Positions 48,601-61,100 of a stretch of DNA of 64,000 nt are shown here, piece after piece (position 1 is the first letter of the stretch; the number at the start of each line of letters is the position of its first letter). Made by a program: the position numbers and the translations under genes. Source of the DNA: Azolla caroliniana (lineage: Eukaryota > Polypodiophyta); contig JBHGNT010000001.1 in NCBI GenBank assembly GCA_043228905.1, positions 31,186,001 to 31,250,000 on the forward strand. Reading direction: 5' to 3'. The notes beneath the pieces were generated by a model. That model saw only the letters and a list, made by a program, of their open reading frames with translations. It did no database searches and was not told where the DNA came from.

Positions 48601-51257
48601 ATACCTGGATTTACAACTTAAAATGTCAATAATAAATCATTAACTACCAAAACCCAAGATACATCAACCCTTATATAATACAACCGTGATCCATGCTTGT
48701 TGACTTTTGATCCAGAATGAACATCCTCCACCCAAGATGTGCCTGTGCAGCTCTGTAGCCAGCACCTGCATGTGATCATATTCTTTTATAAAATGACATT
48801 CAGTTTATATTTTGGTCAGATTGACTATTTAGTGAATGGTTTACCTCTTCAAAAATATCCTGGATGGCACAGCAGGTAAAAGAGGAACAAGAACAGCATC
48901 GGGAGAATAAAATAGAGTACATGAAAGATGAGAATCAGATTTTTCATCACCAGAGTCCTTTTTCTCTGAGCTGACCACCATATTCTTTTCTGAGTGAAAA
49001 TCTCTATTGTAACCAGGTCTACTTTGACCAAATTTAATTTCAGCATGAAGGCCACATGATGAGGTTATACAGTAAGGATAAGATGAGCTTATGCCAATAG
49101 ATTCTTCAAGTTGTTCATACATAGCTTTTCTCTTGCTGCAAAAGAGTATAGTTTGATCAGATCACTACCTCAATACAGATGGAGTGCACACATAAAGCGC
49201 ACATGGCAGAAAACCTGATTGATAATTCTCTGTACCTTTCATAAAGCATATGAATTAGTTTACTTGAATAGCATCCAATCAGTTTCCCGTTCAGACCATT
49301 CGGTGCAACCACCACTACAATCAGGAAATAAAATAACACTACTGAGGTTTTGTCAAGACTAACATTCCCTGGCTACCAGAAATGCATAAGAATACACACG
49401 CAAACATTGGAAATGGAAGACTTGAACAAGAAAATGAAGAGTTTCTACCTCCTTGTGCATTAAGTTCACCCAAAGATTTATCATGACGAAGCTTCAATGA
49501 CATTTGAATATCGTCAATGCAGAGTGAGCGGACTCTCCTACAATTAAGATCACAGTTTGAAAATTCAGCGAGTACTTAGTATGAAACAACTATTTTGAGT
49601 GTTGTAAACAGTTGCTTCCCCATGTAATAGTCATGAGGGTACCTACTTCTTCTGAAGAACAAAATGTACAAAAATGGCTTCCTCACTCACTGTGAATGTC
49701 ACTTCACATGTGGGCAATGGTCTTCTGCAAAATAGCACAGTAAAACCTAAATAATCTCTTAAACATACAAATTCTACAGTTAACTAGCTTTGACAAGATA
49801 TAAATTAAGAAATGAAGTTAAATACCTAAGCTGTGGTTCACTTGTAGAAAATGATTTGCATTTTACAAATATATCTCCAAACCGCATGTACCCAACACTT
49901 CGTAAGCCTCTATAATCAATTAAAAGCTCCGCTGAAGACTACAGTCAATATAAATTGATAAAATCTAGTAAACATAAATATATTCAAATTACCTCTCTAA
50001 CCGGTTTCTCAATGCTTCACAAAGTGCATAAGACACCTCCTTTGAAACTTTTGGATAGCACCATAATCCAGAATCAACAACTGCAAAAACAGTAGAAGGC
50101 TATTCTTGAAAATCAACAATATTTGAAAATAAAATCTTACTAATGAATGATTTGCCATCTCTGGTCACCAATAAGATATAATAGTGTAAGTTGAGGAGAC
50201 TCTTAATACAACATGATGAGTGAATCGTAGAAAATTTTATTAAGTTTTAAACATGATGAGCTATTCTTATGTTATCATAATTCCACAGAACTTTTAATAA
50301 CATATTCAACTCTAGTTACCCAGCCCTAAACCCTACACATATTCTGCCCTAATCTAGAACTTAACATGAGTATTAAACCCAATGACTTTTTCATGCTTTA
50401 AATGAAAATGGGCAATTCTTAATTATAGTGCATTCATACAAAGGGTTTCTAAGGTGTATTGATCCCATACAAATGATCTCCCATAATGCTGAATACCCAT
50501 TTTAAAACTAGCAATGGAGTTTTGCAATAAGCAATAATGAGAAGGAACCAACCTTTGAGGCCATTAATAGAAGATTGTATTGCTGCATTGATGTTTTCGT
50601 TACGACCAGGAATGAACAACCAAAGCATAGCATTTGATGCTACAAAATTGGAAGAATTAAGATTTCATATTTTTAGTGATTAATTTCTTTCTTGCCTCTC
50701 TTCAGCACACTGCAGTCTAAAAGTATACCTTTATGGGACCACCCTGAAGTGTCACTTATCCAAGCACTTAAATGTCCTTCTCCTTGCAGTCTTATGTGTG
50801 CATTCAGAACTTTATTTGCAATGTGGACATCTGGCCTGCATAGCATCAACGAATAATGTGATGATTAGTCCTAAACAATATGTCTCTTGTTAACAGAACA
50901 TAAATAATAGCATAGCATTTCAAAATGTATAACTCTGCACTCTTTTAAGATCTCATGACCAGAACATATACCATTTGTCCGAGGGTGATGTCACATCCTC
51001 ATCTGTGGCAACCAGCTGAAACCAGGATATCTGTCTTAGACCACCCTATATTAAACAGTGAAATTTTTGAGTCATTATTATCATTCCAATTTGGCAGGGG
51101 CATGAAGGAGATCATATAGTTCCAAAAGCATAGGCTCATGATGCAGAAAATAGAATATATGTAGAATCAACTATTGACCACCCACAAATGCTTAATTTCC
51201 ACACTCTTAAGTACAGAGAGATTATTGGCATACCAATCTAAAGACATTCGTTAGCAT
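42693..51257 (-). CDS. MED13: Mediator complex subunit 13 (MED13)
   Basis: Twenty coding exons join without breaking frame: 51234-51257, 50972-51045, 50729-50835, 50553-50639, 49993-50080, 49826-49909, 49647-49724, 49449-49537, 49236-49314, 48845-49135, 48685-48765, 48322-48604, 47741-48058, 46267-47631, 45722-46182, 45553-45640, 45391-45469, 44991-45295, 43845-44913, 42693-43771. The product is 2,042 residues, in the range of plant MED13 (about 1,900 in Arabidopsis). The start MLTNVFRLGGL, followed by ISWFQ, matches the plant MED13 N-terminus. Other landmarks are a Ser-rich linker (exon 12), FGDFGDFFEDEFGE joined to PPGTAESQ, CGAGPYGWL, YQDDWLKVSSSTLHLWEKAPFEPY, and LHCCYGWTENWQWL. MED13 links the CDK8-cyclin C kinase module to core Mediator and restrains transcription in the nucleus. 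Arabidopsis mutants (GRAND CENTRAL/MACCHI-BOU 2) shift developmental timing. Exons 1-11 are short, while exons 14, 19 and 20 are over 1 kb. Confidence 0.97.
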
Positions 51258-52320
51258 ATTTGCTATCTTGGCTACTTCATAAATATGAAGTCATCCTACA
51301 ACAAAATGAGAATTTGTTAAATTCCATAGCATTAAACAACCAAGAAATTTAGTTTGATGTCTAAATAGAGAGTGTCAGAAAACAAGCATGTGTAACCTGA
51401 TAAATGCACAAAGTTGTGGCATAAAATGAACATTTTAATTCTATCCCCAACATCTTCCAGCTCATGATCAATTACACATCATCAAACGAAATTTCAAGTC
51501 TTTTTGGTCACATTACAAATTTTCTAATTTGTCATTTTTTATATCTAAGAGGACTACAGAACACTAGATCTAATTAAGATTATATAAATTAATCAATATT
51601 ATAAAGACACCATTAGCACAACAACATAGCAAGTACGAAATGAAGGAAAATGAGATCACATATAGATGATTGCAGCATGCATTTCTTCTGCAAATAATAA
51701 AATGCCCATACACAATGTTGATATCTTGGCTGCTATACATTTACAAATCCTGAAACCATGACACAAATAATGATATGTACAAGTTTCACTTAGCTTATGT
51801 ATTAAAATTGTTCCAAAATCTTTTCCCTCAAACAAATTTATGTGCACAATTATGTAGAAATAGATTATCGTAAATGGTTTTTCTACTGGCTAAAATACTT
51901 TTTCTTGCAAACACGTTTTAAAGCTTAATTATCCTCCCCAGTGAGAAACAGAGATATGCTTGGTCAATACAGATTAGCCCACATCACCATCTCTCAAACA
52001 AGGGATCAGCATAGATCTTTGTGATTTGAGTGTTAAAAATCAGGCCAAATTTAAGATCTTCACTTATCAAAGACAGTATCAGGATATATCGTTAGACCAA
52101 TTGATAGAAATTATCCCAGATTTGGATGTCATTATCTCTGGGATAAGGACAAGCGCATAGAGATAAAGAAAGAGAAGTACCTCCGAAGCTTGCTGAGACT
52201 GATCAATAACAAAATCGGGTATTGTTTGGGAATCTGTAGCGGCATTGCATACATGACACTTTTAAGCATTTCGTGACATTGTCACTAGTAGATACAGCGG
52301 CTTTACTGTGGATAAAACTC
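51234..52320 (-). promoter_or_regulatory. Spliced MED13 leader with an upstream ORF
   Basis: A non-coding exon ends at the donor CGGAG|GTACTT (52181) and splices to an exon starting at 51295 (TTGTAG|GATGAC), which carries the MED13 start at 51257. In the joined leader an upstream ATG at 52254 opens a 30-codon frame (starting MYAMPLQIPKQYPILLL) that runs across the junction and stops at 51277, 19 bases before the MED13 ATG. The 5' limit of the first exon is not visible, so inclusion of the upstream ATG in the mRNA is inferred. Confidence 0.55.
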
Positions 52321-55133
52321 TGGGCAGAATGAGTAGAGAGTAGCCCTACCTTTGCAAGAGAGGAACAGTGAGAAAGAGAGAGGAATTCGCCTTCTCAGCT
52401 CTTCACAGCAGCTAACACGACCAAGATGATGAGTTCGAATCTCGCCTTCTGTTTCTGCGTCTGTGTCTGTGTGTCCGCCTTTTGCTTTTGCGTCTGTCTT
52501 TGAGGTAACACATAAAATGGCCCTAACAATTTTGACATTGAATGAAGAATTTATTATTGACACATAATTTGTTTGAAGAAGAGTGTGGAAGACAAACAAA
52601 TGCTCATGCTCGGACTAAAGCTCGGGCTCGGGCTCGGGCTCAGGCTCAGGCTCATGCTTGCTTGGACTCGAACTCTGGCTTGAATTTCCATCTGCATAGT
52701 TTGGCACCGTCTAGCGGTGGAGCACAACAGAAAAAAAGTCCAAAGAAACAAAAGTGCAACAACGTTGATGCATTCAATAGTTGTGTAATTCCTCCCACAA
52801 TACCCAATCCTATATATGTCCTCCTCCACTAGAATTAAGAGCATCGTGATGGTTGTTCTACAAATTGAGATGGCCTCGTAGTTGTTCAGTCGAAAATTTT
52901 TGCAATGTAGAGCAAGGCGAGAGAGATCTACTTGAGAGGGGACATTCTGAAATGCACGTCAATGGACTCATTAACTCAATAAGTTTATCAAGAGAGGGTT
53001 TGGTAAAACATGACAAGGTGATTAGGTCTACTGGTTTTCATTGGGTGGTTCCATGAGATGATTAGAGCATAGTATCTCGTCACATTCCAAATCAATTGGG
53101 TTTTTGGGAAAAAATTATTGATGTCTTATAGACAACGTTTATTCTTTAGTCATACCAAACTTTATTATGCCTCTTCTATCATCCCAAATATGAATGGAAC
53201 CCTATATAAATTTTTAGGCGACTTATATAATAAAACAAATTATTCCCATCATCATGAAAGTTTGAGTGTCAATGACAAAACTATGACTTGGAAGCTTATT
53301 TTACATGATATGTTACCATGGAATATGTGTAAAATGATGGAACAAAGTTTACCTCAAGCCTTACCTCTACAACTACATGGATTCCAAAATACATGCAAAT
53401 GTAGGCCAAAAAGTTTCATGTATTTTATGTTTCCCAATATTCACAACAAGTGCATGTAGCCTCGTGCCTTCTTGTACCTAATTCAGTACTTAAAACTTGG
53501 GTAAGCTCTTGTCTTGGCTCACCAGCCTATTATGTCATATGCTTTCTTAAGAAGAGATTGCTAGCAAAACTATCATATATATCACATATACTACAAGCTT
53601 GAGAATACAATAACATGATGAAGAGATGGTGTAGGTGCAAACAATGCAACTACAAGTTGCTCGATAAGAAATCTACATTGTTGAAGAGTTGTATAGAAAA
53701 GTAATCATATTTAATGGAGAACTTCAAGCAAAAAATGAAGTTTAGCTTTGGTGAACACCATGAAGTTTTGAAAATAATGCATTGGTAAGAGAGGATTTCA
53801 AGAAACATTATGGCAACAATTCTCAATGTGTGGGATGTATGTAGTATCATTTGTATAGAAAAATCATTGCAATATTTACAAAATCACTAACATCCAATCT
53901 TGCATCAATACAAACTCTCATCTTATAACATTTGGTTTATTCTCAATCAATGACAGATTGTATTGACACCCACAACCTAAAGCACCAACTTTACCACTAA
54001 ACCATCATGCTCCTATTTTGCTATGTGTGAAGTTAATTTTTGCTCGTAAGAAAAGACCGTGGTAAATACATCGAATGTTAAGGTGTATAAGAATAAAGCA
54101 CAATGTGAAAGGTTCAAAAGTTAAAAGAAGAATGATATTGAAGGAATATGAAGTTAGAGGCATTTTAAAAGTAGAAAAACCAAGAAAAAAGAGAAGAAGA
54201 AAACGCAGGAAAAAGGTAGAAAAAGCAAGGTAGAGAAAAAAGCTCATAACTTCTTCATATGTTATCCAAATTTCAAAAAAAAAGATTCATAACAAAGCTA
54301 ACAAAGAGAGCTTTTTTTTTAATAAATTTGAAAACATAAAGCAGAAATAATGATATAAAAAACACATCACATAAACTCGAGCATATGTAAAAAGAAAAGA
54401 AAAGAAAAAAATAAGAATAATGCAACTAAAAACCTATACATATGAAGGTATTCTTAGCAATTGGAAAGGAGAAAGAAGAATAGAATATCTACAAGAGAAG
54501 GAGGGAGTAAGAAGAGAATATCTACAAGAAGAAGTGAGGAAGAATAAGAAGGCTAGAAGAAGTGAGAAGAAGCTTCGTAAAAGAAAGGGTGAAGAAGGAA
54601 ATACTATTTTGGCTAATAGTATATTTAAATAGTTATTTGGGGTTGTTACTTTTAGGGCCTAAGAGGATTGTATTATTTTCTTAATAATATATTGAAGTAT
54701 TCTTTTCTCTTCCTCTTCTCTTCTCTATCATTTTTCTCTCTCCTCATGACTATGCATCTTCACTCAAAATGTCACCAAAAGATGCACCTCTTGGCAGCAA
54801 CATCTTAAGCATGTTAGTTGTCATAGCTTACTAATCGGAGCACTATTTGTACTATAACTTTTTCATCTTTCTATGCCAGCTTTTCACAATCAAGACTATG
54901 GCGAACTATAACATTAAAATAGAGTAATGTTGTTTTATATCTAATCTTGTAATGTGAATTGCTTATTAATCGATTCCTTCAAGTTCCATACAATCTATAC
55001 TAGTGAATTGCTTATTAAATACTAAGATCAAAGTAAACTGCCCATTTTCTTACATAATAATAGCTCATAAATATGATATAGATATGGTCATTCACTTATC
55101 ACTGATAGCTCTTTTTTACTATTGGCAAAGGAC
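52255..55133. other. Spacer between MED13 and AMP deaminase
   Basis: It holds the MED13 promoter on the left and the AMP deaminase 3' untranslated region on the right. A (GGCTCG/GGCTCA)n hexamer run lies at about 52612-52656, and purine-rich AAAAG/GAAGAA sequence at about 54390-54600. The frames at 53118-53459 (+) and 54420-54632 (+) have no recognisable domain and I do not call them genes. Confidence 0.5.
52612..52656. repeat. (GGGCTC)n hexamer repeat
   Basis: Consecutive GGGCTC, then GGCTCA units, in the spacer upstream of MED13. Confidence 0.9.
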
Positions 55134-58100
55134 TCAAGAATCAATTTCATCCGGAATTGGGGCATATCCCAGATATACATAGTTCAACTCCTCTTTCCAC
55201 ACCTAAGAGTACACACCAAACAGTACAATGAATCAGACCCCACAACAGTGTATCATGATATGATGAGATGTGAGCATGAGATGACATACCTCATGCCGAA
55301 ACTCGACTCGCATGTGAGGCACATTTGTCTTGTGCACATCATTTCCTTCTGGGCCTCTTTTATGGTAGTTATTTCCAACCCAGTGTAACTGAAAACAAAA
55401 TGGAAGCACAAAGTTAGGGTCATTATATATGACAGGTTTCAGATTACTATATATAAAGAGTTTCAGGTTAGCATATATTAAAGGTTGAGAGTTGGTATGC
55501 ATGAAGCGTTTCATAAACAATATACAACTATCAACAGATACAGATATACATGCATACCTTCAGGGAATGTGAGAATCCTGATTGGTAAACAGAGTTCCTT
55601 GCAATTTCACATAAATCACATGGGCTCAACTTCCAGACCTAGCAAGCAAACATGAAAAAGGTCTAGGATTTCATGATGACATCCACTTTTAGGAGCACAA
55701 TATACAAATCATTTGGTTTACCTGAGCTGCAATGCTGTATTCTTCAACCAAAGGCTCCTTTGTAAGGTGAATCTGTAGGGGGTCATCCGTTGATAGTGAG
55801 ACATTCAGTCCGCGTGAAAAGAACATCGGAAAAGGATTCCGATGGTAGTCGAGAAACAGAGAGTTGTTACTTAGTGGAGACATACACAAACCAATCTATG
55901 AAAGAAGAAATAATCAAATTGTTAGAGAAATGCTAGAAAGCCTTCAATAAGTAAATGCATAGATCATACCTGAGCAAGATAAAATAAATACTGCAGACCA
56001 GGGGACTTGCGTAGATTATTTCCATGTGCTATATTGTGAGTAAGCAAAAATGCTGCTGCAAGATGATCAAGATCACCTGCCTGGATGCAGTGACCATCTC
56101 ACCGTTCAAGTATCCAATGAAAAACTCAAGGAAATCTATGTAAGAAATCATCTCACGCCAAAAACTTACCTCACCGGCATGAGGTCGAAACCTAATTATT
56201 CTCATCCCTTTCGACTCACGAAGCTTCACAATTGGAAAAAATTATCATAAACACTTCTTTCCATGAGAAATAAATGAAAAATGGTGGTGCCTTTATACCT
56301 TGTTCAGTGTATAAAGGTTGGCATACACATAGTATGCGTAATAAGAATATGCAGGATTAAAGATGATGTTCCAATCATCAGGTGTTGGCATGTGCTTAGT
56401 TGGTCGCCTCTCTGGTTTACTCTCATCGTCCACCAGGTCAAAACCCACAACCTACATAGAAAACACAATCCATATCCTTAATAAGAAAACAGAACACAAA
56501 ATAATAATGTGAGAAGCCTCAAAACAAAAGACAAAACCTACCTGCTCAAGGAACACATGTAACTGAGGATGAGAATTAGGGTCAACAGTGACTTCAAATA
56601 AAGGAAGGAACACATTATCCAGCATATTTTGAAATGAGTTAACAATCCCCATTTCTTTGTAAATATTGTAAAGACGTGGAAGCTGGAAGGAAATACAAAT
56701 AATAATTAGCACGGACAAAAAATAAATGCCTGATGAGATCACAATCATGCAGTTTAAAGCCTATACAATCAGCTGACATAAACTGTAAAATATAAATGGA
56801 ATAGGCAAAGAAATAGCAGTAGTATACAAGGTAATTTTTGTTCTATCATGCTTCGGCATCTTAATTAGATTGCAATAAGAAACTCGATGTCCTTTCAGGG
56901 ATCCCATATGGTTCAAGGTTTTTAATAGATATCCCTCTCAAATAAAACTTGTGTGTTGCAGGCAGTAGCATAAAGACAGACAGATTTAGCTAGAATCCCC
57001 AAATTGTGAGTTCATACTAGATGATTTACAAGTTTTCTTCTAAGGGTATGGTACTTTTGAAGAGCATTTTTTGAAACCAAGCCATCAGTTCTGACATGGA
57101 GTCACGTTCTTCTCTGTTGAAACATTACACACCCCTTATCAAAGGTTAGATTTCAGCATCTGCCATACATAATTGACAAGGCATTGTGTCACAGATCACA
57201 GACTGTATCAGAAACAAGATGGAAAAGATCCAGACCCTCCATGAATGATACATTTAGGGGACAGCAGTCAAATCTATGTTACAAGACTTCACATATTATT
57301 CCCCATGATCCATGCTACCATGTACCCCATTTTTAAGGCATAGGAGTTCATGGATTTAGGTCAATTCCTCCACATAACATTTTGGTATACAACAGGTAAG
57401 CCAACAAAAGTTATGATGCACTTTAAAAGGATCGCCAGTCTTGCACTCTTGAATGTGAATTGTCAAGTCTCTAACTATGCGTTTGGAAAAATATGATACA
57501 CTACACCATGTTGACAGTTGCAGTTTTAGTTTTAAATCCATGACTTTTTTATTCCAAGTATATATCCATAAATGATCTTTTTTCAGTAATTTTATTCTCA
57601 TTTTTCAGATCCTTACAAATGCAGTTTTTGGAACATAAATATCAATTATGCAAGTTCCACACATTGAAAACCCCTTGATCCGTAGGATTCTCATCCTTGT
57701 TCCATAAACATAGCTAGGTAAAAGAATATATTCATCCAGAGAAAAGACGGAAAAACACTATTAGTAGAATTTGATGTACAATGCACATTCACCATACTAC
57801 CTGGATAAGCCAAATCACATTTTCACTGTACAATTCGTTATTGACAAACCAGCTGGCAAGTTGATCCCACTCACTTTGTTTTCTGCCATAAATAGATATC
57901 CGATACTCTGCCATCTATAAATAATTACAAAGATAAAAAATGTTATCTTGTCTTTTAGAACATAAATCCAAAATAAATGTAAATAAAAATGAAAGTAACT
58001 AAAGAATCTTGTTATTTTACACGTACAATTCTCAAGTCAGATAGAAAAAGAAAAAATCTTCAAATGATCTCTAGCATAGGACAGTCCAAAATGGAACGAT

Positions 58101-61100
58101 CTCCAAAGAAAGCAATGAAAGCACAGTGATGCCTTTATTTGTCAAAGGCAAGGCTGGTGAGATCATTGTCCATGAGACCAGAGCCTGTACATGACAAACT
58201 CCTATTGCCCAATCTATTTAACCGCTTTGCAATTTCCTTATCGGGAGATGGAAACATATTATCAGAATGGGTGGACAATGTATGTGGTTAATAACGATGC
58301 AGATAAGGGGAAGACCAACTCTCCATCAACGGAAGACTACCACGATCACAATGTCATTGTCTAGCATGCCTAAAATGAGAGAAAAGAGACAGTCTGCATG
58401 AAACCTCCTCATAAGATGAAAGATCTACTTCTATTTGTCAAACTGGGCAGCGCCAGGAAGAATGTTGTCCAAAAGTAGCATTTCTCTTACAGTTCACCAG
58501 AAAGAAAGAATGATATATCAATGTCTTTTAAGAGGCCAAATGGCACATAACACCAAACAAGAGATTATGTCTTTAAAATGTTATCTCATATTTGAGAACA
58601 ACAAAGCAAAAATATAGGATAATAAAAAATCTCGTTATCTAAGCTCTGAACCTAGATAGACTGAAACTTCTGCTTGGAAAGATCTCCAACATAAGGCCAT
58701 TCCAAGATGGAGAAATCTTTGACACAACATTGTGGGTTGATAATGACCAGTTATATGTCAGGGTCATTATCCTGATTATCGTGGCCTATATGTATTATGC
58801 ACGATACATTGCTATTGCCTGATCTACTGTAACTCCTTTCAAGTGTTCTACTTCAGGCCCCAGTTGGTAGCTCTTGATTGACTTGTAGCCAGAGAGGAGA
58901 GAACCACTCTCCTACGGAAGCAGAACAATGTGGATTACACCATCATCCTGTTGCAGTGGAAGCTATGGTACTAAAGCATTGTATAGCTTTCATCATTATG
59001 ATATTTGTAGCTACAAGAGACTGGCCACTATATTACCTCAAAGCTTTTCATCCAGCTTTATGTAGCTACAAGAGACCAAAGAGTTCAAGTTGCATCTTGA
59101 GCCTGATTTTGTATAGTGACAGCCACATACTTATAATTCCTTGCAATGCAAAAGAGATGTTTGTCATTCATTCTGAGTTGTTAAGTACGAAAGTGGTCAT
59201 ATTTCCTGCTCCTTGAGATGCATGCACGAAGGCCTCCTTTACCACAAAGAACTTCCTCTGATCTGGTACTTGCCTTGTTATTTGTCCATTAAAAAAGCAC
59301 TTCAGGGACATGAGACAAATACACTTTAGAAACAATCCCTCATTCACCATGACTCCCTTTTTAAACCATTCACTTGACCATCTTTCCACCTTCACCGCAG
59401 ATGTGTTTCCATTCAATGGGAGATGTGGGTTGAATTAAAATTATTTAGAAAAGAGAATAAGTTGGCTGTCTCTAACAATTAGAGAATATTGCCAAATACT
59501 ATCAGCATACCAATTAGAGAATACTAACACATCAGCATACCATTTCTGGTGAGAAAACAATCAAATGTTAAATATTGAAGTTACAAATATATGACTCTGA
59601 TATTTAAAAATTTAAAAAGTATTTTAATGATAATAAACTGTTAAATCCTGCAAGCTCACAGAAAAAAAATTAGGGCCTTTGTTGAAGGCATGCAATGGCA
59701 TCACTTTAGTTCTACGAAAATGCCTTGCTTAAGGCATGCAGATGTATCATCTTATGCATATTTCATGGAACTATGATTCACGTGCCACAAAGTATAAATA
59801 CACCATTTTAATATCTGAAATCACAAGACTATTTTATTACTTTCACTCTAGTTTTTCATCTAAAAGCCACAAACATTAAGATTCATTGTCCAATTAGAAA
59901 CATAATCACGCAGTGATAAGAATACCTGATACTTGCTTTGTTCCAAATCCTGGAAAACTTGCTTTGTCACCTCAGCCAGAAATCGTCCTACACATGGAGC
60001 GCGATTTATCATTATTAAGTGACTATATTGAAGCCAATGCTCCTGCCAGAAAATATTAAATTTTCCTCTGATACTCTACATGCTTCTTACTTCAATTGTA
60101 CATATTATTTCTTATTTACAATGCATAATCTCAGAAGGGTGGTCTATTGTTCTCCAACCTTTTAGGCAAATAATATCCATAGGAAACGACAGGGAGTACA
60201 AAATTATAATTTTTTTATGAAATAGAAGGGAGGTACCATTGCTTCTTCAAACACGGGTTTGGCCCACTATGCAAGGTAACGGAATATTCAAGACTGAGAG
60301 TGCTTTGAACTTGAGGCATAGAGACAAGTTGCTGAAGGACAAGAATGTAACCATAACAGCTCGTCAACAGAGACGCATCACAACTTTCTTAGCTCCGTCA
60401 CTCATACAAATCAAGCAATGGCTATACAAGTGGGTTTCAACCATGACACTCAAAAGGGGTTACAATAGGTCAGGAAATAGCAACGTGTCGTGTACATAGG
60501 ACACAACTGTCATCGACAAATAAAGTACATTATCACCTGGCAAGGGTCTTCCTTCACTTCAGAGTTCTCTCCATCTTGGAGAGGACGATGTTTTGAAGGC
60601 ATAAGTTTCATTCTATCTAAGTTCAGAATCTTAAGTGCTTAGTTAACTAGATTCTATAGCACACTATATTTAGCTAGATTTACTTTGGTTTGTTGTTCTA
60701 AAATAGAAGACTACATTTTAAGATGTAATCTCTTGTTATATCTCGCAGGCCATTTTGGACTTCTAAAAGATGTTAATATATCATTCTTTCTTCTTTCTCA
60801 CATACACAATAAATGCTCAAATTCATGAACTTATGTATCACACCTACCTCTGTTTAATTTATCAAGAACATATATCACGTACATATTTGGATCAACCCAC
60901 AAAGAATCACACAAAAACGTGCATGATTTTCACTTTAGTGCTTATTAATCATTATCAGAACAATAGTTCACAAGATCTGATCCAACGAATTTGGAAACAC
61001 ACCTTGAATAAGATTATCTTGCTTCAAGAAAATTTCTCGGAGTCTACTTTGACCACATGGATTATATTTTAGATTGAATTTATCAAATCTATGGAATGTG

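Noticed and set aside
53118-53459. 113-codon plus-strand frame as a gene
   Set aside because: It has no recognisable domain, splice context or family resemblance, and lies in AT-rich spacer.
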